64,000 nt of DNA. Origin: Heracleum sosnowskyi (taxonomy: Eukaryota; Streptophyta; Magnoliopsida; Apiales; Apiaceae). Position 1 is the first letter of the stretch. Each line of letters opens with the position of its first letter. Below are positions 23,847 through 36,100 of the stretch, piece by piece. Location of the stretch: assembly GCA_030848705.1 (NCBI GenBank), contig JAUIZM010000015.1, forward strand, positions 4,774,001-4,838,000. The letters run 5' to 3'. The notes below the pieces were generated by a model that saw only the letters and a program-made list of their open reading frames with translations, did not search any database and was not told where the DNA came from. A program made the translations under genes and the position numbers.

Positions 23847-26714
23847 CTTTCTAGGTTTGAGAAACTCATGTGTGCCAACCACTTTGAAGTTAATCGGAAA
23901 ATCCAGTTCCCGTAAAATCGGTTCATATCGGGTCTGATTCGGTTCAGAACGGAGCGAAATAAAATCTCATCATATTCTAAGAAACTCATAGGGTCATGAT
24001 ATGAAAAAATATGGACAAGAAAAAATCTTTCTAGGTTTGAGAAAATCATGTGTGCCAACCACTTTGAAGTTAATCGGAAAACCCAGTTCCCGTAAAATCG
24101 GGTCATATCGGGTCCGATTCGGTTCAGAACGGAGGTAAATAAAATCTCATCATATTCTAGAAACTCATAGGGACATGATATGAAAAAATATGGACAAGAA
24201 AAAATCTTTCTAGGTTTGAGAAAATCATGTGTGCCAACCACTTTGAAGTTAATCGGAAAACCCAGTTCCCGTAAAATCGGTTCATATCGGGTCCGATTCG
24301 GTTCAGAACGGAGCGAAATAAAATCTCATCATATTCTAGAAACTCATAGGGACATGATATGAAAAAATATGGACAAGAAAAAATCTTTCTAGGTTTGAGA
24401 AAATCATGTGTGCCTACCCAATTTAAAGTTTACAAGAAAACCCAGTTCCCGTAAAATCGGTTCATATCGGGTCAGATTCGGTTCAGAACGGAGCGAAATA
24501 AAATCTCATCATATTCTAGAAACTCATAGGGTCATGATATGAAAAAATATGGACAAGAAAAAATCTTTCTAGGTTTGAGGAAATCATGTGTGCCAACCAC
24601 TTTGAAGTTAATCGGAAAACCCAGTTCCCGTAAAATCGGGTCATATCGGGTCCGATTCGGTTCAGAACGGAGGTAAATAAAATCTCATCATATTCTAGAA
24701 ACTCATAGGGACATGATATGAAAAAATATGGACAAGAAAAAATCTTTCTAGGTTTGAGAAAATCATGTGTGCCAACCACTTTGAAGTTAATCGGAAAACC
24801 CAGTTCCCGTAAAATCGGGTCATATCGGGTCCGATTCGGTTCAGAACGGAGCGAAATAAAATCTCATCATATTCTAGAAACTCATAGGGACATGATATGA
24901 AAAAATATGGACAAGAAAAAATCTTTCTAGGTTTGAGAAAATCATGTGTGCCAACCACTTTGAAGTTAATCGGAAAACCCAGTTCCCGTAAAATTGGTTC
25001 ATATCGGGTCCGATTCGGTTCAGAACGGAGAGAAATAAAATCTCATACTATTCTAGAAACTCATAGGGACATGATATGAAAAAATATGGACAAGAAAAAA
25101 TCTTTCTAGGTTTGAGAAAATCATGTGTGCCAACCACTTTGAAGTTAATCGGAAAACCCAGTTCCCGTAAAATCGGTTCATATCGGGTCTGATTCGGTTC
25201 AGAACGGAGCGAAATAAAATCTCATCATATTCTAGAAACTCATAGGGACATGATATGAAAAAATATGGACAAGAAAAAATCTTTCTAGGTTTGAGAAAAT
25301 CATGTGTGCCAACCACTTTGAAGTTAATCGGAAAACCCAGTTCCCGTAAAATCGGTTCATATCGGGTCCGATTCGGTTCAGAACGGAGCGAAATAAAATC
25401 TCATCATATTCTAGAAACTCATAGGGACATGATATGAAAAAATATGGACAAGAAAAAATCTTTCTAGGTTTGAGAAAATCATGTGTGCCTACCCAATTTA
25501 AAGTTTACAAGAAAACCCAGTTCCCGTAAAATCGGTTCATATCGGGTCAGATTCGGTTCAGAACGGAGCGAAATAAAATCTCATCATATTCTAGAAACTC
25601 ATAGGGTCATGATATGAAAAAATATGGACAAGAAAAAATCTTTCTAGGTTTGAGAAAATCATGTGTGCCAACCACTTTGAAGTTAATCGGAAAACCCAGT
25701 TCCCGTAAAATCGGGTCATATCGGGTCCGATTCGGTTCAGAACGGAGGTAAATAAAATCTCATCATATTCTAGAAACTCATAGGGACATGATATGAAAAA
25801 ATATGGACAAGAAAAAATCTTTCTAGGTTTGAGAAAATCATGTGTGCCAACCACTTTGAAGTTAATCGGAAAACCCAGTTCCCGTAAAATTGGTTCATAT
25901 CGGGTCCGATTCGGTTCAGAACGGAGAGAAATAAAATCTCATACTATTCTAGAAACTCATAGGGACATGATATGAAAAAATATGGACAAGAAAAAATCTT
26001 TCTAGGTTTGAGAAAATCATGTGTGCCAACCACTTTGAAGTTAATCGGAAAACCCAGTTCCCGTAAAATCGGTTCATATCGGGTCCGATTCGGTTCAGAA
26101 CGGAGCGAAATAAAATCTCATCATATTCTAGAAACTCATAGGGACATGATATGAAAAAATATGGACAAGAAAAAATCTTTCTAGGTTTGAGAAAATCATG
26201 TGTGCCAACCACTTTGAAGTTAATCGGAAAACCCAGTTCCCGTAAAATCGGTTCATATCGGGTCCGATTCGGTTCAGAACGGAGCGAAATAAAATCTCAT
26301 CATATTCTAGAAACTCATAGGGACATGATATGAAAAAATATGGACAAGAAAAAATCTTTCTAGGTTTGAGAAAATCATGTGTGCCTACCCAATTTGAAGT
26401 TTACAAGAAAACCCAGTTCCCGTAAAATCGGGTCATATCGGGTCCGATTCGGTTCAGAACGGAGCGAAATAAAATCTCATCATATTCTAGAAACTCATAG
26501 GGACATGATATGAAAAAATATGGACAAGAAAAAAACTTTCTAGGTTTGAGAAAATCATGTGTGCCAACCACTTTGAAGTTAATCGGAAAACCCAGTTCCC
26601 GTAAAATCGGTTCATATCGGGTCCGATTCGGTTCAGAACGGAGCGAAATAAAATCTCATCATATTCTAGAAACTCATAGGGACATGATATGAAAAAATAT
26701 GGACAAGAAAAAAT
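23847..26714 (+). repeat. Higher-order unit, 16 monomers (2868 bp)
   Basis: Order a-b-l-d-b-c-j-k-l-d-b-j-l-l-f-e2. The b monomer at 24565 carries the gaggaaatc change (24580) also seen at 16155, 19023, 27448 and 33904. Confidence 0.93.
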
Positions 26715-29223
26715 CTTTCTAGGTTTGAGAAACTCATGTGTGCCAACCACTTTGAAGTTAATCGGAAAATCCAGTTCCCGTAAAATCGGTTCATATCGGG
26801 TCTGATTCGGTTCAGAACGGAGCGAAATAAAATCTCATCATATTCTAAGAAACTCATAGGGTCATGATATGAAAAAATATGGACAAGAAAAAATCTTTCT
26901 AGGTTTGAGAAAATCATGTGTGCCAACCACTTTGAAGTTAATCGGAAAACCCAGTTCCCGTAAAATCGGGTCATATCGGGTCCGATTCGGTTCAGAACGG
27001 AGGTAAATAAAATCTCATCATATTCTAGAAACTCATAGGGACATGATATGAAAAAATATGGACAAGAAAAAATCTTTCTAGGTTTGAGAAAATCATGTGT
27101 GCCAACCACTTTGAAGTTAATCGGAAAACCCAGTTCCCGTAAAATCGGTTCATATCGGGTCCGATTCGGTTCAGAACGGAGCGAAATAAAATCTCATCAT
27201 ATTCTAGAAACTCATAGGGACATGATATGAAAAAATATGGACAAGAAAAAATCTTTCTAGGTTTGAGAAAATCATGTGTGCCTACCCAATTTAAAGTTTA
27301 CAAGAAAACCCAGTTCCCGTAAAATCGGTTCATATCGGGTCAGATTCGGTTCAGAACGGAGCGAAATAAAATCTCATCATATTCTAGAAACTCATAGGGT
27401 CATGATATGAAAAAATATGGACAAGAAAAAATCTTTCTAGGTTTGAGGAAATCATGTGTGCCAACCACTTTGAAGTTAATCGGAAAACCCAGTTCCCGTA
27501 AAATCGGGTCATATCGGGTCCGATTCGGTTCAGAACGGAGGTAAATAAAATCTCATCATATTCTAGAAACTCATAGGGACATGATATGAAAAAATATGGA
27601 CAAGAAAAAATCTTTCTAGGTTTGAGAAAATCATGTGTGCCAACCACTTTGAAGTTAATCGGAAAACCCAGTTCCCGTAAAATCGGGTCATATCGGGTCC
27701 GATTCGGTTCAGAACGGAGCGAAATAAAATCTCATCATATTCTAGAAACTCATAGGGACATGATATGAAAAAATATGGACAAGAAAAAATCTTTCTAGGT
27801 TTGAGAAAATCATGTGTGCCAACCACTTTGAAGTTAATCGGAAAACCCAGTTCCCGTAAAATTGGTTCATATCGGGTCCGATTCGGTTCAGAACGGAGAG
27901 AAATAAAATCTCATACTATTCTAGAAACTCATAGGGACATGATATGAAAAAATATGGACAAGAAAAAATCTTTCTAGGTTTGAGAAAATCATGTGTGCCA
28001 ACCACTTTGAAGTTAATCGGAAAACCCAGTTCCCGTAAAATCGGTTCATATCGGGTCTGATTCGGTTCAGAACGGAGCGAAATAAAATCTCATCATATTC
28101 TAGAAACTCATAGGGACATGATATGAAAAAATATGGACAAGAAAAAATCTTTCTAGGTTTGAGAAAATCATGTGTGCCAACCACTTTGAAGTTAATCGGA
28201 AAACCCAGTTCCCGTAAAATCGGTTCATATCGGGTCCGATTCGGTTCAGAACGGAGCGAAATAAAATCTCATCATATTCTAGAAACTCATAGGGACATGA
28301 TATGAAAAAATATGGACAAGAAAAAATCTTTCTAGGTTTGAGAAAATCATGTGTGCCTACCCAATTTAAAGTTTACAAGAAAACCCAGTTCCCGTAAAAT
28401 CGGTTCATATCGGGTCAGATTCGGTTCAGAACGGAGCGAAATAAAATCTCATCATATTCTAGAAACTCATAGGGTCATGATATGAAAAAATATGGACAAG
28501 AAAAAATCTTTCTAGGTTTGAGAAAATCATGTGTGCCAACCACTTTGAAGTTAATCGGAAAACCCAGTTCCCGTAAAATCGGGTCATATCGGGTCCGATT
28601 CGGTTCAGAACGGAGGTAAATAAAATCTCATCATATTCTAGAAACTCATAGGGACATGATATGAAAAAATATGGACAAGAAAAAATCTTTCTAGGTTTGA
28701 GAAAATCATGTGTGCCAACCACTTTGAAGTTAATCGGAAAACCCAGTTCCCGTAAAATTGGTTCATATCGGGTCCGATTCGGTTCAGAACGGAGAGAAAT
28801 AAAATCTCATACTATTCTAGAAACTCATAGGGACATGATATGAAAAAATATGGACAAGAAAAAATCTTTCTAGGTTTGAGAAAATCATGTGTGCCAACCA
28901 CTTTGAAGTTAATCGGAAAACCCAGTTCCCGTAAAATCGGTTCATATCGGGTCCGATTCGGTTCAGAACGGAGCGAAATAAAATCTCATCATATTCTAGA
29001 AACTCATAGGGACATGATATGAAAAAATATGGACAAGAAAAAATCTTTCTAGGTTTGAGAAAATCATGTGTGCCAACCACTTTGAAGTTAATCGGAAAAC
29101 CCAGTTCCCGTAAAATCGGTTCATATCGGGTCCGATTCGGTTCAGAACGGAGCGAAATAAAATCTCATCATATTCTAGAAACTCATAGGGACATGATATG
29201 AAAAAATATGGACAAGAAAAAAT
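26715..29223 (+). repeat. Higher-order unit, 14 monomers (2509 bp)
   Basis: Order a-b-l-d-b-c-j-k-l-d-b-j-l-l. It equals the previous unit without its closing f-e2. The gaggaaatc mark at 27448 lies 2868 bp after 24580. Confidence 0.93.
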
Positions 29224-30838
29224 CTTTCTAGGTTTGAGAAACTCATGTGTGCCAACCACTTTGAAGTTAATCGGAAAATCCAGTTCCCGTAAAATCGGTT
29301 CATATCGGGTCTGATTCGGTTCAGAACGGAGCGAAATAAAATCTCATCATATTCTAAGAAACTCATAGGGTCATGATATGAAAAAATATGGACAAGAAAA
29401 AATCTTTCTAGGTTTGAGAAAATCATGTGTGCCAACCACTTTGAAGTTAATCGGAAAACCCAGTTCCCGTAAAATCGGGTCATATCGGGTCCGATTCGGT
29501 TCAGAACGGAGGTAAATAAAATCTCATCATATTCTAGAAACTCATAGGGACATGATATGAAAAAATATGGACAAGAAAAAATCTTTCTAGGTTTGAGAAA
29601 ATCATGTGTGCCAACCACTTTGAAGTTAATCGGAAAACCCAGTTCCCGTAAAATCGGGTCATATCGGGTCCGATTCGGTTCAGAACGGAGCGAAATAAAA
29701 TCTCATCATATTCTAGAAACTCATAGGGACATGATATGAAAAAATATGGACAAGAAAAAATCTTTCTAGGTTTGAGAAAATCATGTGTGCCTACCCAATT
29801 TAAAGTTTACAAGAAAACCCAGTTCCCGTAAAATCGGTTCATATCGGGTCCGATTCGGTTCAGAACGGAGCGAAATAAAATCTCATCATATTCTAGAAAC
29901 TCATAGGGACATGATATGAAAAAATATGGACAAGAAAAAAACTTTCTAGGTTTGAGAAAATCATGTGTGCCAACCACTTTGAAGTTAATCGGAAAACCCA
30001 GTTCCCGTAAAATCGGTTCATATCGGGTCCGATTCGGTTCAGAACGGAGGTAAATAAAATCTCATCATATTCTAGAAACTCATAGGGACATGATATGAAA
30101 AAATATGGACAAGAAAAAAACTTTCTAGGTTTGAGAAAATCATGTGTGCCTACCCAATTTAAAGTTTACAAGAAAACCCAGTTCCCGTAAAATCGGTTCA
30201 TATCGGGTCCGATTCGGTTCAGAACGGAGCGAAATAAAATCTCATCATATTCTAGAAACTCATAGGGACATGATATGAAAAAATATGGACAAGAAAAAAT
30301 ATTTCTAGGTTTGAGAAAATCATGTGTGCCAACCACTTTGAAGTTAATCGGAAAACCCAGTTCCCGTAAAATCGGTTCATATCGGGTCCGATTCGGTTCA
30401 GAACGGAGCGAAATAAAATCTCATCATATTCTAGAAACTCATAGGGACATGATATGAAAAAATATGGACAAGAAAAAATCTTTCTAGGTTTGAGAAAATC
30501 ATGTGTGCCTACCCAATTTGAAGTTTACAAGAAAACCCAGTTCCCGTAAAATCGGGTCATATCGGGTCCGATTCGGTTCAGAACGGAGCGAAATAAAATC
30601 TCATCATATTCTAGAAACTCATAGGGACATGATATGAAAAAATATGGACAAGAAAAAAACTTTCTAGGTTTGAGAAAATCATGTGTGCCAACCACTTTGA
30701 AGTTAATCGGAAAACCCAGTTCCCGTAAAATCGGTTCATATCGGGTCCGATTCGGTTCAGAACGGAGCGAAATAAAATCTCATCATATTCTAGAAACTCA
30801 TAGGGACATGATATGAAAAAATATGGACAAGAAAAAAT
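29224..30838 (+). repeat. Higher-order unit, 9-mer of 1615 bp
   Basis: Order a-b-c-d2-g2-h-i-f-e2, a third island copy with the same order as those at 13807 and 22232. Confidence 0.93.
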
Positions 30839-31555
30839 CTTTCTAGGTTTGAGAAACTCATGTGTGCCAACCACTTTGAAGTTAATCGGAAAATCCAGTT
30901 CCCGTAAAATCGGTTCATATCGGGTCTGATTCGGTTCAGAACGGAGCGAAATAAAATCTCATCATATTCTAAGAAACTCATAGGGTCATGATATGAAAAA
31001 ATATGGACAAGAAAAAATCTTTCTAGGTTTGAGAAAATCATGTGTGCCAACCACTTTGAAGTTAATCGGAAAACCCAGTTCCCGTAAAATTGGTTCATAT
31101 CGGGTCCGATTCGGTTCAGAACGGAGAGAAATAAAATCTCATACTATTCTAGAAACTCATAGGGACATGATATGAAAAAATATGGACAAGAAAAAATCTT
31201 TCTAGGTTTGAGAAAATCATGTGTGCCAACCACTTTGAAGTTAATCGGAAAACCCAGTTCCCGTAAAATCGGTTCATATCGGGTCCGATTCGGTTCAGAA
31301 CGGAGCGAAATAAAATCTCATCATATTCTAGAAACTCATAGGGACATGATATGAAAAAATATGGACAAGAAAAAATCTTTCTAGGTTTGAGAAAATCATG
31401 TGTGCCAACCACTTTGAAGTTAATCGGAAAACCCAGTTCCCGTAAAATCGGTTCATATCGGGTCCGATTCGGTTCAGAACGGAGCGAAATAAAATCTCAT
31501 CATATTCTAGAAACTCATAGGGACATGATATGAAAAAATATGGACAAGAAAAAAT
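30839..31555 (+). repeat. Short higher-order unit a-j-l-l (717 bp)
   Basis: Four monomers only. It can be derived from the 14-monomer unit at 26715 by removing ten consecutive monomers between a and j without disturbing register. Confidence 0.92.
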
Positions 31556-33170
31556 CTTTCTAGGTTTGAGAAACTCATGTGTGCCAACCACTTTGAAGTT
31601 AATCGGAAAATCCAGTTCCCGTAAAATCGGTTCATATCGGGTCTGATTCGGTTCAGAACGGAGCGAAATAAAATCTCATCATATTCTAAGAAACTCATAG
31701 GGTCATGATATGAAAAAATATGGACAAGAAAAAATCTTTCTAGGTTTGAGAAAATCATGTGTGCCAACCACTTTGAAGTTAATCGGAAAACCCAGTTCCC
31801 GTAAAATCGGGTCATATCGGGTCCGATTCGGTTCAGAACGGAGGTAAATAAAATCTCATCATATTCTAGAAACTCATAGGGACATGATATGAAAAAATAT
31901 GGACAAGAAAAAATCTTTCTAGGTTTGAGAAAATCATGTGTGCCAACCACTTTGAAGTTAATCGGAAAACCCAGTTCCCGTAAAATCGGGTCATATCGGG
32001 TCCGATTCGGTTCAGAACGGAGCGAAATAAAATCTCATCATATTCTAGAAACTCATAGGGACATGATATGAAAAAATATGGACAAGAAAAAATCTTTCTA
32101 GGTTTGAGAAAATCATGTGTGCCTACCCAATTTAAAGTTTACAAGAAAACCCAGTTCCCGTAAAATCGGTTCATATCGGGTCCGATTCGGTTCAGAACGG
32201 AGCGAAATAAAATCTCATCATATTCTAGAAACTCATAGGGACATGATATGAAAAAATATGGACAAGAAAAAAACTTTCTAGGTTTGAGAAAATCATGTGT
32301 GCCAACCACTTTGAAGTTAATCGGAAAACCCAGTTCCCGTAAAATCGGTTCATATCGGGTCCGATTCGGTTCAGAACGGAGGTAAATAAAATCTCATCAT
32401 ATTCTAGAAACTCATAGGGACATGATATGAAAAAATATGGACAAGAAAAAAACTTTCTAGGTTTGAGAAAATCATGTGTGCCTACCCAATTTAAAGTTTA
32501 CAAGAAAACCCAGTTCCCGTAAAATCGGTTCATATCGGGTCCGATTCGGTTCAGAACGGAGCGAAATAAAATCTCATCATATTCTAGAAACTCATAGGGA
32601 CATGATATGAAAAAATATGGACAAGAAAAAATATTTCTAGGTTTGAGAAAATCATGTGTGCCAACCACTTTGAAGTTAATCGGAAAACCCAGTTCCCGTA
32701 AAATCGGTTCATATCGGGTCCGATTCGGTTCAGAACGGAGCGAAATAAAATCTCATCATATTCTAGAAACTCATAGGGACATGATATGAAAAAATATGGA
32801 CAAGAAAAAATCTTTCTAGGTTTGAGAAAATCATGTGTGCCTACCCAATTTGAAGTTTACAAGAAAACCCAGTTCCCGTAAAATCGGGTCATATCGGGTC
32901 CGATTCGGTTCAGAACGGAGCGAAATAAAATCTCATCATATTCTAGAAACTCATAGGGACATGATATGAAAAAATATGGACAAGAAAAAAACTTTCTAGG
33001 TTTGAGAAAATCATGTGTGCCAACCACTTTGAAGTTAATCGGAAAACCCAGTTCCCGTAAAATCGGTTCATATCGGGTCCGATTCGGTTCAGAACGGAGC
33101 GAAATAAAATCTCATCATATTCTAGAAACTCATAGGGACATGATATGAAAAAATATGGACAAGAAAAAAT
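31556..33170 (+). repeat. Higher-order unit, 9-mer of 1615 bp
   Basis: Order a-b-c-d2-g2-h-i-f-e2. It lies 2332 bp after the copy at 29224, separated from it by the a-j-l-l unit. Confidence 0.93.
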
Positions 33171-36100
33171 CTTTCTAGGTTTGAGAAACTCATGTGTGCC
33201 AACCACTTTGAAGTTAATCGGAAAATCCAGTTCCCGTAAAATCGGTTCATATCGGGTCTGATTCGGTTCAGAACGGAGCGAAATAAAATCTCATCATATT
33301 CTAAGAAACTCATAGGGTCATGATATGAAAAAATATGGACAAGAAAAAATCTTTCTAGGTTTGAGAAAATCATGTGTGCCAACCACTTTGAAGTTAATCG
33401 GAAAACCCAGTTCCCGTAAAATCGGGTCATATCGGGTCCGATTCGGTTCAGAACGGAGGTAAATAAAATCTCATCATATTCTAGAAACTCATAGGGACAT
33501 GATATGAAAAAATATGGACAAGAAAAAATCTTTCTAGGTTTGAGAAAATCATGTGTGCCAACCACTTTGAAGTTAATCGGAAAACCCAGTTCCCGTAAAA
33601 TCGGTTCATATCGGGTCCGATTCGGTTCAGAACGGAGCGAAATAAAATCTCATCATATTCTAGAAACTCATAGGGACATGATATGAAAAAATATGGACAA
33701 GAAAAAATCTTTCTAGGTTTGAGAAAATCATGTGTGCCTACCCAATTTAAAGTTTACAAGAAAACCCAGTTCCCGTAAAATCGGTTCATATCGGGTCAGA
33801 TTCGGTTCAGAACGGAGCGAAATAAAATCTCATCATATTCTAGAAACTCATAGGGTCATGATATGAAAAAATATGGACAAGAAAAAATCTTTCTAGGTTT
33901 GAGGAAATCATGTGTGCCAACCACTTTGAAGTTAATCGGAAAACCCAGTTCCCGTAAAATCGGGTCATATCGGGTCCGATTCGGTTCAGAACGGAGGTAA
34001 ATAAAATCTCATCATATTCTAGAAACTCATAGGGACATGATATGAAAAAATATGGACAAGAAAAAATCTTTCTAGGTTTGAGAAAATCATGTGTGCCAAC
34101 CACTTTGAAGTTAATCGGAAAACCCAGTTCCCGTAAAATCGGGTCATATCGGGTCCGATTCGGTTCAGAACGGAGCGAAATAAAATCTCATCATATTCTA
34201 GAAACTCATAGGGACATGATATGAAAAAATATGGACAAGAAAAAATCTTTCTAGGTTTGAGAAAATCATGTGTGCCAACCACTTTGAAGTTAATCGGAAA
34301 ACCCAGTTCCCGTAAAATTGGTTCATATCGGGTCCGATTCGGTTCAGAACGGAGAGAAATAAAATCTCATACTATTCTAGAAACTCATAGGGACATGATA
34401 TGAAAAAATATGGACAAGAAAAAATCTTTCTAGGTTTGAGAAAATCATGTGTGCCAACCACTTTGAAGTTAATCGGAAAACCCAGTTCCCGTAAAATCGG
34501 TTCATATCGGGTCTGATTCGGTTCAGAACGGAGCGAAATAAAATCTCATCATATTCTAGAAACTCATAGGGACATGATATGAAAAAATATGGACAAGAAA
34601 AAATCTTTCTAGGTTTGAGAAAATCATGTGTGCCAACCACTTTGAAGTTAATCGGAAAACCCAGTTCCCGTAAAATCGGTTCATATCGGGTCCGATTCGG
34701 TTCAGAACGGAGCGAAATAAAATCTCATCATATTCTAGAAACTCATAGGGACATGATATGAAAAAATATGGACAAGAAAAAATCTTTCTAGGTTTGAGAA
34801 AATCATGTGTGCCTACCCAATTTAAAGTTTACAAGAAAACCCAGTTCCCGTAAAATCGGTTCATATCGGGTCAGATTCGGTTCAGAACGGAGCGAAATAA
34901 AATCTCATCATATTCTAGAAACTCATAGGGTCATGATATGAAAAAATATGGACAAGAAAAAATCTTTCTAGGTTTGAGAAAATCATGTGTGCCAACCACT
35001 TTGAAGTTAATCGGAAAACCCAGTTCCCGTAAAATCGGGTCATATCGGGTCCGATTCGGTTCAGAATGGAGGTAAATAAAATCTCATCATATTCTAGAAA
35101 CTCATAGGGACATGATATGAAAAAATATGGACAAGAAAAAATCTTTCTAGGTTTGAGAAAATCATGTGTGCCAACCACTTTGAAGTTAATCGGAAAACCC
35201 AGTTCCCGTAAAATTGGTTCATATCGGGTCCGATTCGGTTCAGAACGGAGAGAAATAAAATCTCATACTATTCTAGAAACTCATAGGGACATGATATGAA
35301 AAAATATGGACAAGAAAAAATCTTTCTAGGTTTGAGAAAATCATGTGTGCCAACCACTTTGAAGTTAATCGGAAAACCCAGTTCCCGTAAAATCGGGTCA
35401 TATCGGGTCCGATTCGGTTCAGAACGGAGCGAAATAAAATCTCATCATATTCTAGAAACTCATAGGGACATGATATGAAAAAATATGGACAAGAAAAAAT
35501 CTTTCTAGGTTTGAGAAAATCATGTGTGCCAACCACTTTGAAGTTAATCGGAAAACCCAGTTCCCGTAAAATCGGTTCATATCGGGTCCGATTCGGTTCA
35601 GAACGGAGAGAAATAAAATCTCATACTATTCTAGAAACTCATAGGGACATGATATGAAAAAATATGGACAAGAAAAAATCTTTCTAGGTTTGAGAAAATC
35701 ATGTGTGCCAACCACTTTGAAGTTAATCGGAAAACCCAGTTCCCGTAAAATCGGTTCATATCGGGTCTGATTCGGTTCAGAACGGAGCGAAATAAAATCT
35801 CATCATATTCTAGAAACTCATAGGGACATGATATGAAAAAATATGGACAAGAAAAAATCTTTCTAGGTTTGAGAAAATCATGTGTGCCAACCACTTTGAA
35901 GTTAATCGGAAAACCCAGTTCCCGTAAAATCGGTTCATATCGGGTCCGATTCGGTTCAGAACGGAGCGAAATAAAATCTCATCATATTCTAGAAACTCAT
36001 AGGGACATGATATGAAAAAATATGGACAAGAAAAAATCTTTCTAGGTTTGAGAAAATCATGTGTGCCTACCCAATTTAAAGTTTACAAGAAAACCCAGTT

